From: Tildeniella nuda ZEHNDER 1965/U140
Lineage (GTDB): Bacteria > Cyanobacteriota > Cyanobacteriia > Leptolyngbyales > Leptolyngbyaceae
Reading direction: 5' to 3'
NCBI GenBank assembly: GCA_019358895.1
Contig: JAHHIG010000006.1
Span: forward strand, 62,001 to 126,000
DNA: 64,000 nt
The translations under genes were made by a program, and so were the position numbers. Below are positions 8,320 through 17,622 of the stretch, in pieces. The notes beneath the pieces are model-generated. The model worked only from the letters and a program-made list of their open reading frames with translations, had not been told where the DNA came from and made no database searches. Each line of letters opens with the position of its first letter. Within the stretch, counting starts at the first letter, position 1.

Positions 8320-8475
8320 CTAATATCGCTTGACTTTTGCACTGCCTTCGCCCTTGCGATCGCTCTCCTTGGGGGCAAAGTTCTGAGCCACAGCGGCACA
8401 ACACTCATACAGTGAACCGTCTTTACCATGTATGGGTTCAATATATCGATTGAGATTTTGAATTGTCTCACTCAT
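8320..8475 (-). CDS. Small hypothetical protein, 51 aa
   Basis: An ATG-initiated frame encodes MSETIQNLNRYIEPIHGKDG... ending GSAKVKRY. It is hydrophilic with ordinary codon use and a pair of cysteines (YECCAAVAQ). It sits between two same-strand genes in a stretch otherwise empty. No clear Shine-Dalgarno sequence precedes the ATG, and a longer open frame (77 aa, 8238-8471) overlaps it with a less protein-like composition. It is offered as a candidate only. Confidence 0.4.
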   Translation of the reverse strand: MSETIQNLNRYIEPIHGKDGSLYECCAAVAQNFAPKESDRKGEGSAKVKRY

Positions 8476-8592
8476 AGGGTCTAAGTCTGGCTCACCCGAT
8501 TGGAGGAAGCTACGAATCAGAAAGCAATTCTTTTGAGGGAGGTTCTGTCGGAGAGATGAAACGGTACAAATTGACTGCGTTTGATACGCGCC

Positions 8593-9330
8593 CTAGTTGG
8601 CTAGTCTCCGCTGGTATTGTTCGAGGTTGAATTGTTGCTGCTCAACCGTCAAGAGTGCTGTTGCAGAAGGTGGACGCATGTCCCACTGCACCTCGGCTAG
8701 AAACAACAATGTGCCAGCAATGACAACACCCGTTGTAGCAAATGACCACTGAGCGCTGTAAGGCAGCACAGCTACTCCCAATAAATGCATAATACCCGCC
8801 AGCATGAAGGTTCGCGATCGCACACCCCAAGCAGTACAGAAATAACCGATCGCGCTTAGCCCTAACCACATCGGACAGAGCTGCATTAACACCTGCCCCC
8901 AACTGAGAAAAATGCCGCAATTCGTCAAACCCAATCCAACCAGCATGAGTGCTGCCCACAGATAAACTAACCAACAAAGCTGCTCAACCCGAACCCAAAA
9001 CCAGGCTAGAGTTGCCATCATGACCGTGCCAGCCAGCGTTAGTGTAGTCCACAAAACTGCTTGTAGCTGCCAGCTCAGCGGCAAAAACTGAGCCGTAATG
9101 AAAATGAGTCCCGTAATCCAACCCCAGACGACAAAGACCTGATCGATACGAGTGTAGAGCAAAGACAAGAGATTAACCCGACCCACTCGCCAACGAAGCC
9201 TCAGTAGCCCTTGTAGGTCTTGAACATCCAATGCCTCTTGCTTTCTACGAATCAACGGTTCACTAACGTTAAAAAAGCTCATGAGTTGAATGAAGAAAAT
9301 GTCCTCTATCTTTAGACATGGTTTATCCAC
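8593..9330 (-). CDS. Conserved-type integral membrane protein of unknown function
   Basis: A 245-residue protein with about six hydrophobic segments, from VFVVWGWITGLIFITAQFL (about 68-86) through AVLWTTLTLAGTVMMATLAWF, WLVYLWAALMLVGLGL, MWLGLSAIGYF, FMLAGIMHLLGVAVL to TGVVIAGTLLFLA. A soluble N-terminus (VSEPLIRRKQEALDVQDLQGLLRLRWRVGRVN) and a short Gln-rich C-terminus flank them. No catalytic motif is visible. An internal ATG at codon 17 (9282) is an alternative start. It may head the minus-strand run that includes the 51-aa frame and the NTF2-like gene. Confidence 0.65.
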   Translation of the reverse strand: MDKPCLKIEDIFFIQLMSFFNVSEPLIRRKQEALDVQDLQGLLRLRWRVGRVNLLSLLYTRIDQVFVVWGWITGLIFITAQFLPLSWQLQAVLWTTLTLAGTVMMATLAWFWVRVEQLCWLVYLWAALMLVGLGLTNCGIFLSWGQVLMQLCPMWLGLSAIGYFCTAWGVRSRTFMLAGIMHLLGVAVLPYSAQWSFATTGVVIAGTLLFLAEVQWDMRPPSATALLTVEQQQFNLEQYQRRLAN

Positions 9331-9473
9331 TTTAACTAAAATCAGCAGCGTAGGAGTAGATCATTTTTTGTGATTCGGGTGAGCCAGGGTTTGCCAGCAT
9401 TCTTGCTGATCCCAGACTATAAACTTGGAGTACGTTCGATGATTTCTATTGCTTTATAGGCGTTTGGCATCCT

Positions 9474-10619
9474 ATGACATCAATGACTCGATCGAAACCG
9501 TTTCTGTCCCTGTGCATGATTGTCAGAAATGAGAGTGAGCATCTGGCACGCTGTCTCGCCAGTGCCAAAGCCCACGTTGACGAACTCATTGTGGTGGATA
9601 CAGGTTCTCAGGACGATACTGTGGCGATCGCGCAACGCTACGGCGCAACGCTGTATCACTTCGATTGGTGTAATGATTTCGCTGCCGCCCGAAATTTCTC
9701 TCTCGGCAAGGTTACAGGCGACTGGATCTTGATTCTTGATGCCGACGAAACGTTGGTTGTTGAAACTAATGCATTACGCCAGCAGTTAAGTGCCTCGCCA
9801 TCCGAGCTAATGGGCTACGCTCTAAGCCGTACAGAAATCAACCTGCTAGAAGATGATCTCAGCGGTGGCTTGCACGTTCGGCTCTTCCGCAATGATCCCA
9901 ACTTGCGCTACGTCGGTCGCTATCATGAGCAGTTGCGGCACGAGGCTGGCAAACCTTTAGTGGTTGATGCCCTGAGCGGACTCAAGATTCTGCATTATGG
10001 TAACAGCGACGCACAGGCTGTTTTGCAGAAGACGATCGATCGAGACATTCCGCTGCTAGAAAAAATGCGAGAGGAGCAGGAGTTAAACCTGTGGCTGCTA
10101 GATTGTCTCGCACGAAATTACAACCGCATTGGGCAACCAGATCATGCTCACGAGTGCTACACCGAAGCCTTCGATCGCCTTCTGCCGCACCTTCTTAGCG
10201 GTGAGCCTCCCGACCCTTTCTTCTGGGTACCCACGTTGATCTGCGAACTGGGTTGGCGATCGCTCGACGCAGAAGACCTGGAAACCACTCGCCTACTTTG
10301 CCAACGTGGACTGGAGTGGTGCCCCAACCATGCGCCATTACATTGCCTTGCAGGTGAAGTTTTGTTGATGCTCGGCTTTCCACTCGGCGCGATCGCGTAC
10401 TTTGAAACTGCCCTCCGTTTAGGACAAGAAGGGAGCTACTATCAAACTGATCCCTGCCCCAAAAGCGCTCTCACCGTTGATCCCGCCTGCGGTCTTGGTC
10501 GAGCCTACGAACTCCTAAGACAACCACAGCAGGCGATCGCTATGTTTGAACTGGCACTCTCCTTTGATGCAAATTGCGCGATCGCCCAACAGCATTTGAG
10601 TGAAAGGAGTGAAGGCTAA
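9474..10619 (+). CDS. Family 2 glycosyltransferase with C-terminal TPR region
   Basis: Residues about 10-105 form a GT2 catalytic domain of the SunS/WaaE type: LSLCMIVRNESEHLARCL, IVVDTGSQDDTVAIAQ, FAAARNFSL, and the DxD motif ILDADE (Asp89-Ala-Asp91) that binds nucleotide-sugar metal. Residues about 200-381 contain helical TPR-like repeats (NYNRIGQPDHAHECYTEAF; ALHCLAGEVLLMLGFPLGAIAYFETAL; AYELLRQPQQAIAMFELAL). This architecture is common in cyanobacterial glycan and protein glycosylation. Acceptor and donor are unknown. The gene ends in a heptamer-repeat hairpin region. Confidence 0.88.
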   Translation: MTSMTRSKPFLSLCMIVRNESEHLARCLASAKAHVDELIVVDTGSQDDTVAIAQRYGATLYHFDWCNDFAAARNFSLGKVTGDWILILDADETLVVETNALRQQLSASPSELMGYALSRTEINLLEDDLSGGLHVRLFRNDPNLRYVGRYHEQLRHEAGKPLVVDALSGLKILHYGNSDAQAVLQKTIDRDIPLLEKMREEQELNLWLLDCLARNYNRIGQPDHAHECYTEAFDRLLPHLLSGEPPDPFFWVPTLICELGWRSLDAEDLETTRLLCQRGLEWCPNHAPLHCLAGEVLLMLGFPLGAIAYFETALRLGQEGSYYQTDPCPKSALTVDPACGLGRAYELLRQPQQAIAMFELALSFDANCAIAQQHLSERSEG

Positions 10620-10700
10620 AGGCTAAAGTATGAAGGCTAAAAGTTAGTCATACTACCGATTTATTTATCCTTTATCCTTTAGCCCTTATCCTTTCTTACT
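10606..10700. repeat. STRR heptamer block with inverted halves
   Basis: AGGCTAA units (GGCTAAAGGCTAAAG; GAAGGCTAAAAG) are followed 40 nt later by the complementary form (ATCCTTTATCCTTTAGCC). The two arms can pair into an imperfect stem between the GT2 gene and the permease gene. The same mirrored arrangement recurs at 17527-17615 and 24083-24215. Confidence 0.7.
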
Positions 10701-10701
10701 T

Positions 10702-11616
10702 ATGTCCCTCTCTTTGCCACAGCTTTTTCGCTTTACCGATCGCCCCTCACTCTCAACGCGGATGACCCAGGTGGGGTTTGTCATCACAGTGTTTTTTATT
10801 GGTTTAGTGGTGCTGGCTCCAGTGTTGCAAAGCGTTGGCTGGCTTCAAGACCCCACTGAATTTTTAGCGAACCCGATTCAAGAACCACCGTCATTAGGAC
10901 ATTGGTTTGGCACCACCCGTTTAGGCTATGACGTGCTTTCTCGCACCGTGTTTGGTAGTCAGGCAGCGTTGCAGGTGGTTCTTTTAGCGACTACATTGAG
11001 TCTGGTCATCGGGGTGCCGTTGGGCATGGTAAGTGGGTATCTGGGCGGCAGACTCGATCGTCTCTTGCTGTTTTTGATGGATACAATCTATACATTGCCG
11101 GGGCTGTTGCTATCGGTAACGCTGGCGTTTGTGGTCGGTCGTGGGGTGCTGAATGCGGCGATCGCGCTGAGCATCGCTTACGTACCGCAATACTACCGGG
11201 TTGTGCGAAACCACACGGTCAGCGTCAAAACAGAGCTATTTATTGAAGCCGCACAGGCGATGGGTGCCTCTACCTGGGCAATCCTCAGCCGCTACCTGTT
11301 TCTCAACGTGGTGCAGAGCGTACCAGTACTGTTCACCTTAAATGCTGCTGATGCCATTTTGACATTGGGCGGTTTGGGTTTTCTAGGCTTAGGCTTGCCA
11401 GAAGAAACCGCCGAATGGGGCTACGACCTGCGACAGGCACTGGATGGTCTCTCTACAGGGGGCATCTGGTGGACAACGCTGTTTCCTGGGCTGGCGATGA
11501 CGATCATGGTCGTAGGCTTATCGCTGCTAGGTGAAGGGCTGAATGAGTGGCTGAATCCAACGCTGCGAGTGCGATCGAGCGAGACTGGCGGGCTGAAACC
11601 GGGCAGTGAGGGGTGA
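10702..11616 (+). CDS. ABC transporter permease, DppC/OppC type
   Basis: A 304-residue inner-membrane permease of the peptide/nickel/opine ABC family. It has an N-terminal transmembrane helix (VGFVITVFFIGLVVLAPVL), the short periplasmic loop with HWFGTTRLGYDVLSR typical of DppC (HPFGTDxxGRDVLSR), about five further helices, and the EAA loop contacting the ATPase (EAAQAMGASTWAILSRYLFLN). The permease partner, the ATPases and the binding protein are absent here, so substrate cannot be told. Such orphan DppC genes are usual in cyanobacteria, where Opp components are scattered. Confidence 0.9.
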   Translation: MSLSLPQLFRFTDRPSLSTRMTQVGFVITVFFIGLVVLAPVLQSVGWLQDPTEFLANPIQEPPSLGHWFGTTRLGYDVLSRTVFGSQAALQVVLLATTLSLVIGVPLGMVSGYLGGRLDRLLLFLMDTIYTLPGLLLSVTLAFVVGRGVLNAAIALSIAYVPQYYRVVRNHTVSVKTELFIEAAQAMGASTWAILSRYLFLNVVQSVPVLFTLNAADAILTLGGLGFLGLGLPEETAEWGYDLRQALDGLSTGGIWWTTLFPGLAMTIMVVGLSLLGEGLNEWLNPTLRVRSSETGGLKPGSEG

Positions 11617-11798
11617 GGAGTTAGAAGAGAGGAGTCACCTTAGAGGAGTCACCTTATTAGTGCTACCAATCTGCAAAACGCTGCTAGAAGCATAAAATGC
11701 TTCATCAATACGTCAAGAGTGTAAAAAGATTGGCAATCCGGACTCATTACAGCTTTAAGGATAAAGACGGCAATGCTATTATTTCGGAGAACTCATTC

Positions 11799-13415
11799 AT
11801 GGAAGGGCGAGTTTCTATGGCGCAAGCGCCCGTTTCTCCAGTAGTACTGGTGATTTTAGACGGCTGGGGATACCGAGAAGAGACTGAATGTAACGCCGTT
11901 ACAGCAGCGCATACTCCTGTCGTAGATAGCCTTTGGGCTGCTTACCCTCACACCTTGATTCGCACCTCGGGGAAGGATGTTGGGTTGCCAGAGGGACAGA
12001 TGGGCAACTCGGAAGTTGGTCACCTCAATATTGGTGCTGGACGAGTCGTGCCTCAAGAGCTGGTGCGAATTTCTGATGCGGTGGAAGATGGCACCTTACT
12101 CAGCAACCCAGCGTTAGTAAAAGTCTGCCAAGAAGTGAAGCGCAACGGCACTAAGCTGCATCTAGTCGGTCTTTGCTCGGATGGCGGTGTGCACTCGCAC
12201 CTGACGCATCTGTTCGGCTTGCTCGACATGGCGAAGGCGCAACAGTTGAGCGACGTCTGCATTCATGTCACGACCGATGGTCGGGATACACAACCGACCG
12301 CAGGCAAGGTTTCGGTCGAAAAGATTCAGAACTACATTGCCGATCGCGGTATTGGACGCATTGTCACACTGAGCGGTCGCTACTACAGCATGGATCGTGA
12401 CCACCGTTGGGATCGGGTGCAGCTTGCTTACGATGTCATGACGATCGATGGTGAAGGCGACGGTCAATCGGCTCTGGAGGTACTACAAGCCGCTTATGCA
12501 GCCGACAAAACCGATGAATTTGTACTGCCAACGCGGATTGCGCCTGGTGCCATACAGCCCGGAGATGGCGTGATTTTCTTCAACTTCCGCCCCGATCGCG
12601 CACGGCAACTTACTCAGGCACTCGTCGATCCTGCCTTTGATGGCTTTGAACGCAAGCAGATTCAGCCCTTGTCCTTCGTCACTTTTACGCAGTACGTCTC
12701 GCATTTACCAGTCTCTGTTGCCTTTGAGCCACAGGATCTGACGAACATTCTGGGTGAAGTGATTGCCAACAGTGGGCTGCGTCAATTCCGCACTGCCGAA
12801 ACTGAGAAATACGCCCACGTCACCTACTTTTTCAACGGTGGCATTGAAGACCCTTTGCAGGGCGAAGATCGTGAGCTAGTGCCCAGTCCCATGGTCGCCA
12901 CCTATGACAGTGCCCCTGGAATGTCTGCCGAAAAGGTCACAGATGTGGCGATCGCCGCTGTCAAAAAGCGCATCTACTCTTTGATTGTGATCAACTATGC
13001 CAATCCCGATATGGTGGGGCATACCGGTAAGATTGAGCCGACGGTGAATGCTCTTGAGACGGTCGATCGCTGCCTCGGTCGCTTACTAGAAAGCATTATT
13101 AGTGCGGGTGGTACAACGATCGTTACCGCTGATCACGGCAATGCCGAGCTGATGTGCGATGGGCAAGGCAACCCCTGGACGGCGCATACCACTAATCCTG
13201 TGCCGTTCCTTCTGGTGGAAGGCGAAGGACGTAAGATTCCGGTGCATGGTACTGAGGTGCCGCTGCGAGAGGATGGTCGCCTCTCCGACATTGCTCCCAC
13301 CATTCTAGAAATTCTGAAGCTGCCTCAACCACCTGAAATGACGGGTCGTTCAATGATTCAGCCCGCTGAATTTGACGTAAAGCCTAACCGGACTCCGGTG
13401 CAAGTGTCGCGTTAG
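11799..13415 (+). CDS. gpmI: 2,3-bisphosphoglycerate-independent phosphoglycerate mutase
   Basis: Interconverts 3- and 2-phosphoglycerate in lower glycolysis in the cytoplasm, with two Mn2+ ions and a phosphoserine intermediate. Numbering from the ATG at 11817 (MAQAPVSPVVLVILDGWGYRE), the catalytic Ser65 sits in GQMGNSEVGHLNIGAG and the second metal site includes the TADHGNAE motif. GGAG 9 nt before the ATG at 11799 favours that start (538 residues); 11817 would give 532 residues, nearer the family norm. The frame is open further upstream to 11697 but that extension does not look conserved. secG follows. Confidence 0.96.
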   Translation: MEGRVSMAQAPVSPVVLVILDGWGYREETECNAVTAAHTPVVDSLWAAYPHTLIRTSGKDVGLPEGQMGNSEVGHLNIGAGRVVPQELVRISDAVEDGTLLSNPALVKVCQEVKRNGTKLHLVGLCSDGGVHSHLTHLFGLLDMAKAQQLSDVCIHVTTDGRDTQPTAGKVSVEKIQNYIADRGIGRIVTLSGRYYSMDRDHRWDRVQLAYDVMTIDGEGDGQSALEVLQAAYAADKTDEFVLPTRIAPGAIQPGDGVIFFNFRPDRARQLTQALVDPAFDGFERKQIQPLSFVTFTQYVSHLPVSVAFEPQDLTNILGEVIANSGLRQFRTAETEKYAHVTYFFNGGIEDPLQGEDRELVPSPMVATYDSAPGMSAEKVTDVAIAAVKKRIYSLIVINYANPDMVGHTGKIEPTVNALETVDRCLGRLLESIISAGGTTIVTADHGNAELMCDGQGNPWTAHTTNPVPFLLVEGEGRKIPVHGTEVPLREDGRLSDIAPTILEILKLPQPPEMTGRSMIQPAEFDVKPNRTPVQVSR

Positions 13416-13591
13416 GCGTAGCTGGACTAAAGCGGTTAGACTGGATGCTGTCGATTTTAAGCGACTATTGCTTAAGAAGTTTACAGTGAAGAGGCTTCGG
13501 GCTGTAAGATAGAGGTTGGGCTTGAGTCTGAAGTCCCTTATTTAGAATCGACAGTCCTCAATCTTTCCACTCTGTTACGAAGGGTTTCACG

Positions 13592-13825
13592 ATGACGCTT
13601 AACTATGTTCTGGAAGCGATCTGGGCGCTTTCTGCTCTGGGTCTGATTATTCTGGTGCTGCTGCATAGCCCCAAAGGAGATGGGTTAGGCGGATTGGGCG
13701 GTCAGGCGCAGCTTTTTACCAGCACGAAGAGCGCTGAAACCACGCTGAACCGAGTCACATGGGCACTCACCGTGATTTTTATGGGTCTCACGGTTGTTCT
13801 CAGCGCCAACTGGTTGCCCAGGTAG
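13592..13825 (+). CDS. secG: Preprotein translocase subunit SecG
   Basis: A 77-residue SecG with two transmembrane helices (VLEAIWALSALGLIILVLLHS and VTWALTVIFMGLTVVLSANWL) joined by the glycine-rich loop SPKGDGLGGLGGQAQLFTSTKS, diagnostic of the family. It assists SecYE in protein export across the plasma and thylakoid membranes. Placement directly after gpmI is a common cyanobacterial order. Confidence 0.95.
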   Translation: MTLNYVLEAIWALSALGLIILVLLHSPKGDGLGGLGGQAQLFTSTKSAETTLNRVTWALTVIFMGLTVVLSANWLPR

Positions 13826-13869
13826 AGTCCAATGTCGGCTAAGGCTCAGGGAAACTTTGTAGGCGGCTT

Positions 13870-14790
13870 ATGAAGTTTAGGCGATGGGTTAGTTGGGGAC
13901 GATCGCCCGCCAAAGTGGTGCAAACATTCCCACTTCTAGCTGTCCTTGGAATCGTTCTAGCACTCGCTGCCCACCTGCTGGGTAATTTTCCACTCAGCGC
14001 ACAAGCAGCCTTTGCCGATCAGCCCGCGCAGACGATCGCCCAGAACCCTGCACCCGATTTCCCGCTACAGCCTCACCCGCTGCCGTCAACGCTGGCGCAA
14101 TGGCATAGCCCCAACGCGGGCGATTATTTTGATCAAATTGAAGTGGTGCCCGTAGGCTATTTGGTCTGGACACGGTTCCCGGTAACGGTTTACATTCAGC
14201 CACCAACTGCAACAGAGCTTGCGCGTCCCTTTACGGCTCAGCGATCGCGCGTTTGGATTGCGGCTGTATCACAAGCAGTACAAGAGTGGAAGCGCTACTT
14301 ACCGCTAACCCTGGTTGATCAAGCTGATGGAGCAGATATTACAGTTTTGCGATCGCCCCCTCCGTTACAGGTTGAAGCATCCCCAGCACCGAATCAGGAC
14401 GATGTCTCTGGGCAAATACAACGCAACCCGCGACCAACTCTACAGATTGGGCGGGCGCGATCGGCATTAACAAGCTACAAAGTCTACGCCAAGAGCTTAT
14501 CTAAAGATGCTGGATCGAAGCCGATGCTGGCTCATCGCTGCACGATTCAGCTTCGTCCTGACCAAGCACCGCAGTATCTACAGGCAGCCGCCCGACATGA
14601 GTTGGGTCACGCGATCGGCATTTGGGGGCACAGTCGATCGCAATCCGATGTCATGTACTTTGCTCAGGTACGTCAGCCACCACCCATTTCTGCAAGAGAC
14701 TTGAATACGCTCAAGCGGATCTACGAACAGCCAACACGTCTGGGTTGGTCGTTAGCTGAATCAGTTAAGATGACCAAAAGCAGCTCATAG
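13870..14790 (+). CDS. Matrixin-like zinc metalloprotease, exported
   Basis: The 306-residue protein has a hydrophobic N-terminal segment (about 18-47, FPLLAVLGIVLALAAHLLGN) fitting a signal peptide. A metzincin core ends in the zinc motif HELGHAIGIWGH (His243, Glu244, His247, His254), followed by the Met-turn SDVMYF (Met262). Together these identify an M10A/matrixin-type peptidase acting outside the cytoplasm. Part of the central region (160-215) is Pro/Gln/Ser-rich and probably disordered. It lies 44 bp after secG and 22 bp before a Uma2 gene. The substrate is unknown. Confidence 0.87.
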   Translation: MKFRRWVSWGRSPAKVVQTFPLLAVLGIVLALAAHLLGNFPLSAQAAFADQPAQTIAQNPAPDFPLQPHPLPSTLAQWHSPNAGDYFDQIEVVPVGYLVWTRFPVTVYIQPPTATELARPFTAQRSRVWIAAVSQAVQEWKRYLPLTLVDQADGADITVLRSPPPLQVEASPAPNQDDVSGQIQRNPRPTLQIGRARSALTSYKVYAKSLSKDAGSKPMLAHRCTIQLRPDQAPQYLQAAARHELGHAIGIWGHSRSQSDVMYFAQVRQPPPISARDLNTLKRIYEQPTRLGWSLAESVKMTKSSS

Positions 14791-14812
14791 CTATGACTCG
14801 AAGGGCACACCG

Positions 14813-15451
14813 ATGAGTAACCTGACCACTCAACTACCGACTGATACCTGGGTCGTTGCGTCTTGGGACGAGTACATCAAGCAGATCGAAGACCCTGCGT
14901 ATGAAAAAGCGAAAGGGTATTACTACAACGGTCAAATGAGGGTTGAGATGCTACCTGTTGGCTCTGACCATTCTTGCGATCACGCAATGCTAATTTTCGC
15001 AATTACTCTTTTTGCAACGCTACGAGGTATCCCGCTTACTGCAAGAGATAACTGCACCTACCGCAAAATTGAGAGTCGGGAGTGTCAGCCAGATATTTCG
15101 TACTATGTCGGCGATCGCGCACGCCTGATCCCACGCGGTACGTCAATTATCGATCTAGATCGCTATCCCGCTCCAGACTTAGCAATTGAAGTTGCCGATA
15201 GTTCACTACTGACTGATCAGGGCGCAAAGCGGTTACTGTACGAAGATTTGCAGGTTGCAGAATACTGGGTTGTCGATGTGCAGAAAGCTCAAATTCTTGC
15301 CTACAGTGTTGCCGATCGCGGCAGCAAGCGCATTGATGTCTCCCAGGTGTTACCAGGACTGGCGATCGCGCTTTTAGAAGACACCTTGCGCCACAGTCAG
15401 GAAGCCGATCAAACGCAAGCAGGAGCCTGGTTGTTAAGCCAACTTCAGTGA
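14813..15451 (+). CDS. Uma2 family (DUF820) putative restriction-endonuclease-fold protein
   Basis: A 212-residue member of the Uma2/DUF820 family, greatly expanded in cyanobacteria. The PD-(D/E)xK-like core is visible as CQPDISYYVG, then PDLAIEVADSSLLTDQGAKRLLYEDLQVAEYWVVDVQ. Family members fold like restriction endonucleases, but their cellular role is unresolved. It converges on malQ with a 17-bp gap. A second Uma2 gene lies at 51679-52473 in the men region. Confidence 0.9.
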   Translation: MSNLTTQLPTDTWVVASWDEYIKQIEDPAYEKAKGYYYNGQMRVEMLPVGSDHSCDHAMLIFAITLFATLRGIPLTARDNCTYRKIESRECQPDISYYVGDRARLIPRGTSIIDLDRYPAPDLAIEVADSSLLTDQGAKRLLYEDLQVAEYWVVDVQKAQILAYSVADRGSKRIDVSQVLPGLAIALLEDTLRHSQEADQTQAGAWLLSQLQ

Positions 15452-15468
15452 ATCAATGACACTCTGCT

Positions 15469-17004
15469 TCAGGTGATTGGAGCGCGACCAAAAAGTTTAG
15501 TAAGGGTTTTGAGGCGATCGCTCGTTTCTCCGTTGAGCGCACCACCATGATAACGCCACTGCCAGTTGCCTTCATTCGTACCAGGAAAATTCATCCGTGC
15601 TTCTGTACCTAAACCGAGAACATCCTGAAGCGGGATGATGGCAAGATTCGCAACTGAACTGAGCGCTAGTCGAATGAGATCCCATTGAATGCCATCAGGA
15701 CTCACACTGCCCAGATAGTTCCAAACATTGCCCTTCTCGTAATCAGAGAGCTGATTGAACCAGCCAATCGTGGTGTCGTTGTCATGAGTGCCTGTATAGA
15801 CAACGCAGCGATGAGGGTAGTTGAACGGTAAGAATGAATTGGTAGCGTCAGAGCCAAAGGCAAAATGCAGCACCTTCATACCTGGAAACTCAAACTCATC
15901 GCGCAGTGCTTCCACTTCGGGCGTGATGACACCCAAATCTTCAGCTAGAATCGGCAGCCTGCCCAATTTTTCACGTAACACTTCAAAGAACTCCTTGCCC
16001 GGGGCTTTTAGCCACTCCCCATGTAGAGCAGTCTCTTCGCCTTGTTTGACTGCCCAGAATGCTTCAAAGCCTCGGAAATGATCGATGCGTATCAAATCCA
16101 CATAGTCCAACATGGCGCGAAACCGTCCGACCCACCAGCGGAAATCAGAGTTTTGTAAATGCTCCCAATCGTAAACAGGATTGCCCCACAGTTGCCCGGT
16201 CGCGCTGAAGTAGTCGGGCGGCACACCTGCCATTAACGCAGGCTCACCTGTTTCGACATCCAGGCAGAAGTTTTCGGGATTTGCCCACACGTCAGCACTG
16301 TCATGGGCGACGTAGATGGGAATGTCACCAATAATTTGAATTCCCTTGGCGTTGGCGTAGTGCTTAAGGTCAGACCACTGATGGAAAAACTCATATTGCA
16401 GGTACTTCTGGTAAAAGATTTCAGCCGTTAGACGGTGGCGACATTCTTCGAGTGCATCGGGTTTGCGCCATGCGATCGCGGGTTCCCAGGTATGCCAGCT
16501 TGTACCACTCAACGTTTGCTTCAACGCCATAAAGAGCGCGTAGTCCTCTAACCAATAGGCTTTGTTCTCACAAAACGCCTCAAACTGCTGCTTTTGCTCA
16601 TCGCTGGCACAGTTTTTAAAGTTTTCGCACGCCTTCTCTAGCAGTCCCATTTTGACTGGGGCAACCTGATCAAACTGGACGCGATCGCTGGCAAAATCTG
16701 GTAATCCGTTGAAATCAGCTTCGTTGAGCAACCCATTGTCTCGCAAGCGTTCTGGGCTAATTAGCAACGGGTTGCCCGCCAGCGCTGAGTAACACATGTA
16801 CGGCGAGTTGCCAAAGCCAGTCGGTCCCAACGGCAGCACTTGCCAAAGCTGCTGTCCTGTTTCAGCCAGAAAATCGACAAATTCACGAGCCTGATAGCCT
16901 AAATCGCCGATGCCAAAGCGACTGGGAAAGGACGTTGGATGCAATAAAATACCACTTGCTCTGAAGGGTGCCGCAGAAGCGTGTGAGTCGGAAGAACCAG
17001 TCAT
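15469..17004 (-). CDS. malQ: 4-alpha-glucanotransferase (amylomaltase)
   Basis: GH77 enzyme that transfers 1,4-alpha-glucan chains during glycogen/maltodextrin turnover. Conserved GH13/77 regions are visible: GDIPIYVAHDSADVWANP, LIRIDHFRGFEAFWAV with the nucleophile Asp, LAEDLGVITPEV with the acid/base Glu, and YTGTHDNDTTIGWF. The longest frame starts at 17064, but this would overlap the divergent Nudix gene region. The ATG at 17004 (MTGSSDSHASAAPFRASGILLHP) gives 511 residues, normal for the family, and is preferred. Confidence 0.95.
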   Translation of the reverse strand: MTGSSDSHASAAPFRASGILLHPTSFPSRFGIGDLGYQAREFVDFLAETGQQLWQVLPLGPTGFGNSPYMCYSALAGNPLLISPERLRDNGLLNEADFNGLPDFASDRVQFDQVAPVKMGLLEKACENFKNCASDEQKQQFEAFCENKAYWLEDYALFMALKQTLSGTSWHTWEPAIAWRKPDALEECRHRLTAEIFYQKYLQYEFFHQWSDLKHYANAKGIQIIGDIPIYVAHDSADVWANPENFCLDVETGEPALMAGVPPDYFSATGQLWGNPVYDWEHLQNSDFRWWVGRFRAMLDYVDLIRIDHFRGFEAFWAVKQGEETALHGEWLKAPGKEFFEVLREKLGRLPILAEDLGVITPEVEALRDEFEFPGMKVLHFAFGSDATNSFLPFNYPHRCVVYTGTHDNDTTIGWFNQLSDYEKGNVWNYLGSVSPDGIQWDLIRLALSSVANLAIIPLQDVLGLGTEARMNFPGTNEGNWQWRYHGGALNGETSDRLKTLTKLFGRAPIT

Positions 17005-17080
17005 TACGTTAGGGTAAAGTGGGAGTGCAATCGGCGTTGGTTTGACTCTATCATGGTGTTCCAAGGTTAAAACCTATCGG

Positions 17081-17527
17081 ATGAAAGACCTGACTGTGGC
17101 GTACCGTAACCCAACTCCGACTGTTGACCTCATCATTGAACTGACCGATCGCCCACATCGACCGATCGTGCTCATTGAACGGCTGAATCCACCGTATGGT
17201 TGGGCACTCCCCGGCGGTTTTGTCGATTATGGAGAAGCTGTAGAAACGGCTGCCCGACGAGAAGCCAAGGAAGAAGTTGGCTTGCGGGTTGAACTCATTG
17301 AACAGTTTAATGTGTATTCTGATCCCAACCGCGACCCGCGTCAGCATACTCTAAGCATTGTATTTCTGGCGATCGCGCAAGGAGAACCAAAGGCAGGCGA
17401 TGATGCCAAGCATCTGGACGTGTTTGAGCCGTGGCGGCTACCAACGAACCTGTGTTTTGATCACGATCGCATTCTGCGGGACTATTGGTGCTATCGGCAC
17501 TACGGCATTCGACCGGGAGTGGTGTAG
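17081..17527 (+). CDS. Nudix hydrolase
   Basis: A small hydrolase of nucleoside-diphosphate-linked compounds. The Nudix box G-x5-E-x7-REUxEExGU is complete in [23 protein letters not shown]. The ATG at 17081 ([19 protein letters not shown]) gives 148 residues and is preferred over the longer frame from 17042, which would run into malQ's upstream region. It resembles the ADP-ribose pyrophosphatase-like subgroup, but the substrate cannot be set from sequence. Confidence 0.9.
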   Translation: MKDLTVAYRNPTPTVDLIIELTDRPHRPIVLIERLNPPYGWALPGGFVDYGEAVETAARREAKEEVGLRVELIEQFNVYSDPNRDPRQHTLSIVFLAIAQGEPKAGDDAKHLDVFEPWRLPTNLCFDHDRILRDYWCYRHYGIRPGVV

Positions 17528-17615
17528 GAAAGGCTAAGGGATAAAGGCTAAGAGATAAAGGCTAAAATCAGCTTGCCTTCAACTTTTTATCCTTCAGCAT
17601 TCATCCTTTATCCTT
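17527..17615. repeat. STRR heptamer block with inverted halves
   Basis: AAAGGCTAAGGGATAAAGGCTAA-type units are followed by the complementary TTTATCCTTCAGC/CATCCTTTATCCTTC. The block fills the whole gap between the Nudix and RidA genes and can form an imperfect stem. Confidence 0.7.
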
Positions 17616-17622
17616 CTTTCCT

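Noticed and set aside
17042-17064. Overlapping longest starts of divergent malQ and the Nudix gene
   Set aside because: Internal ATGs at 17004 and 17081 give family-typical lengths and a free promoter region.
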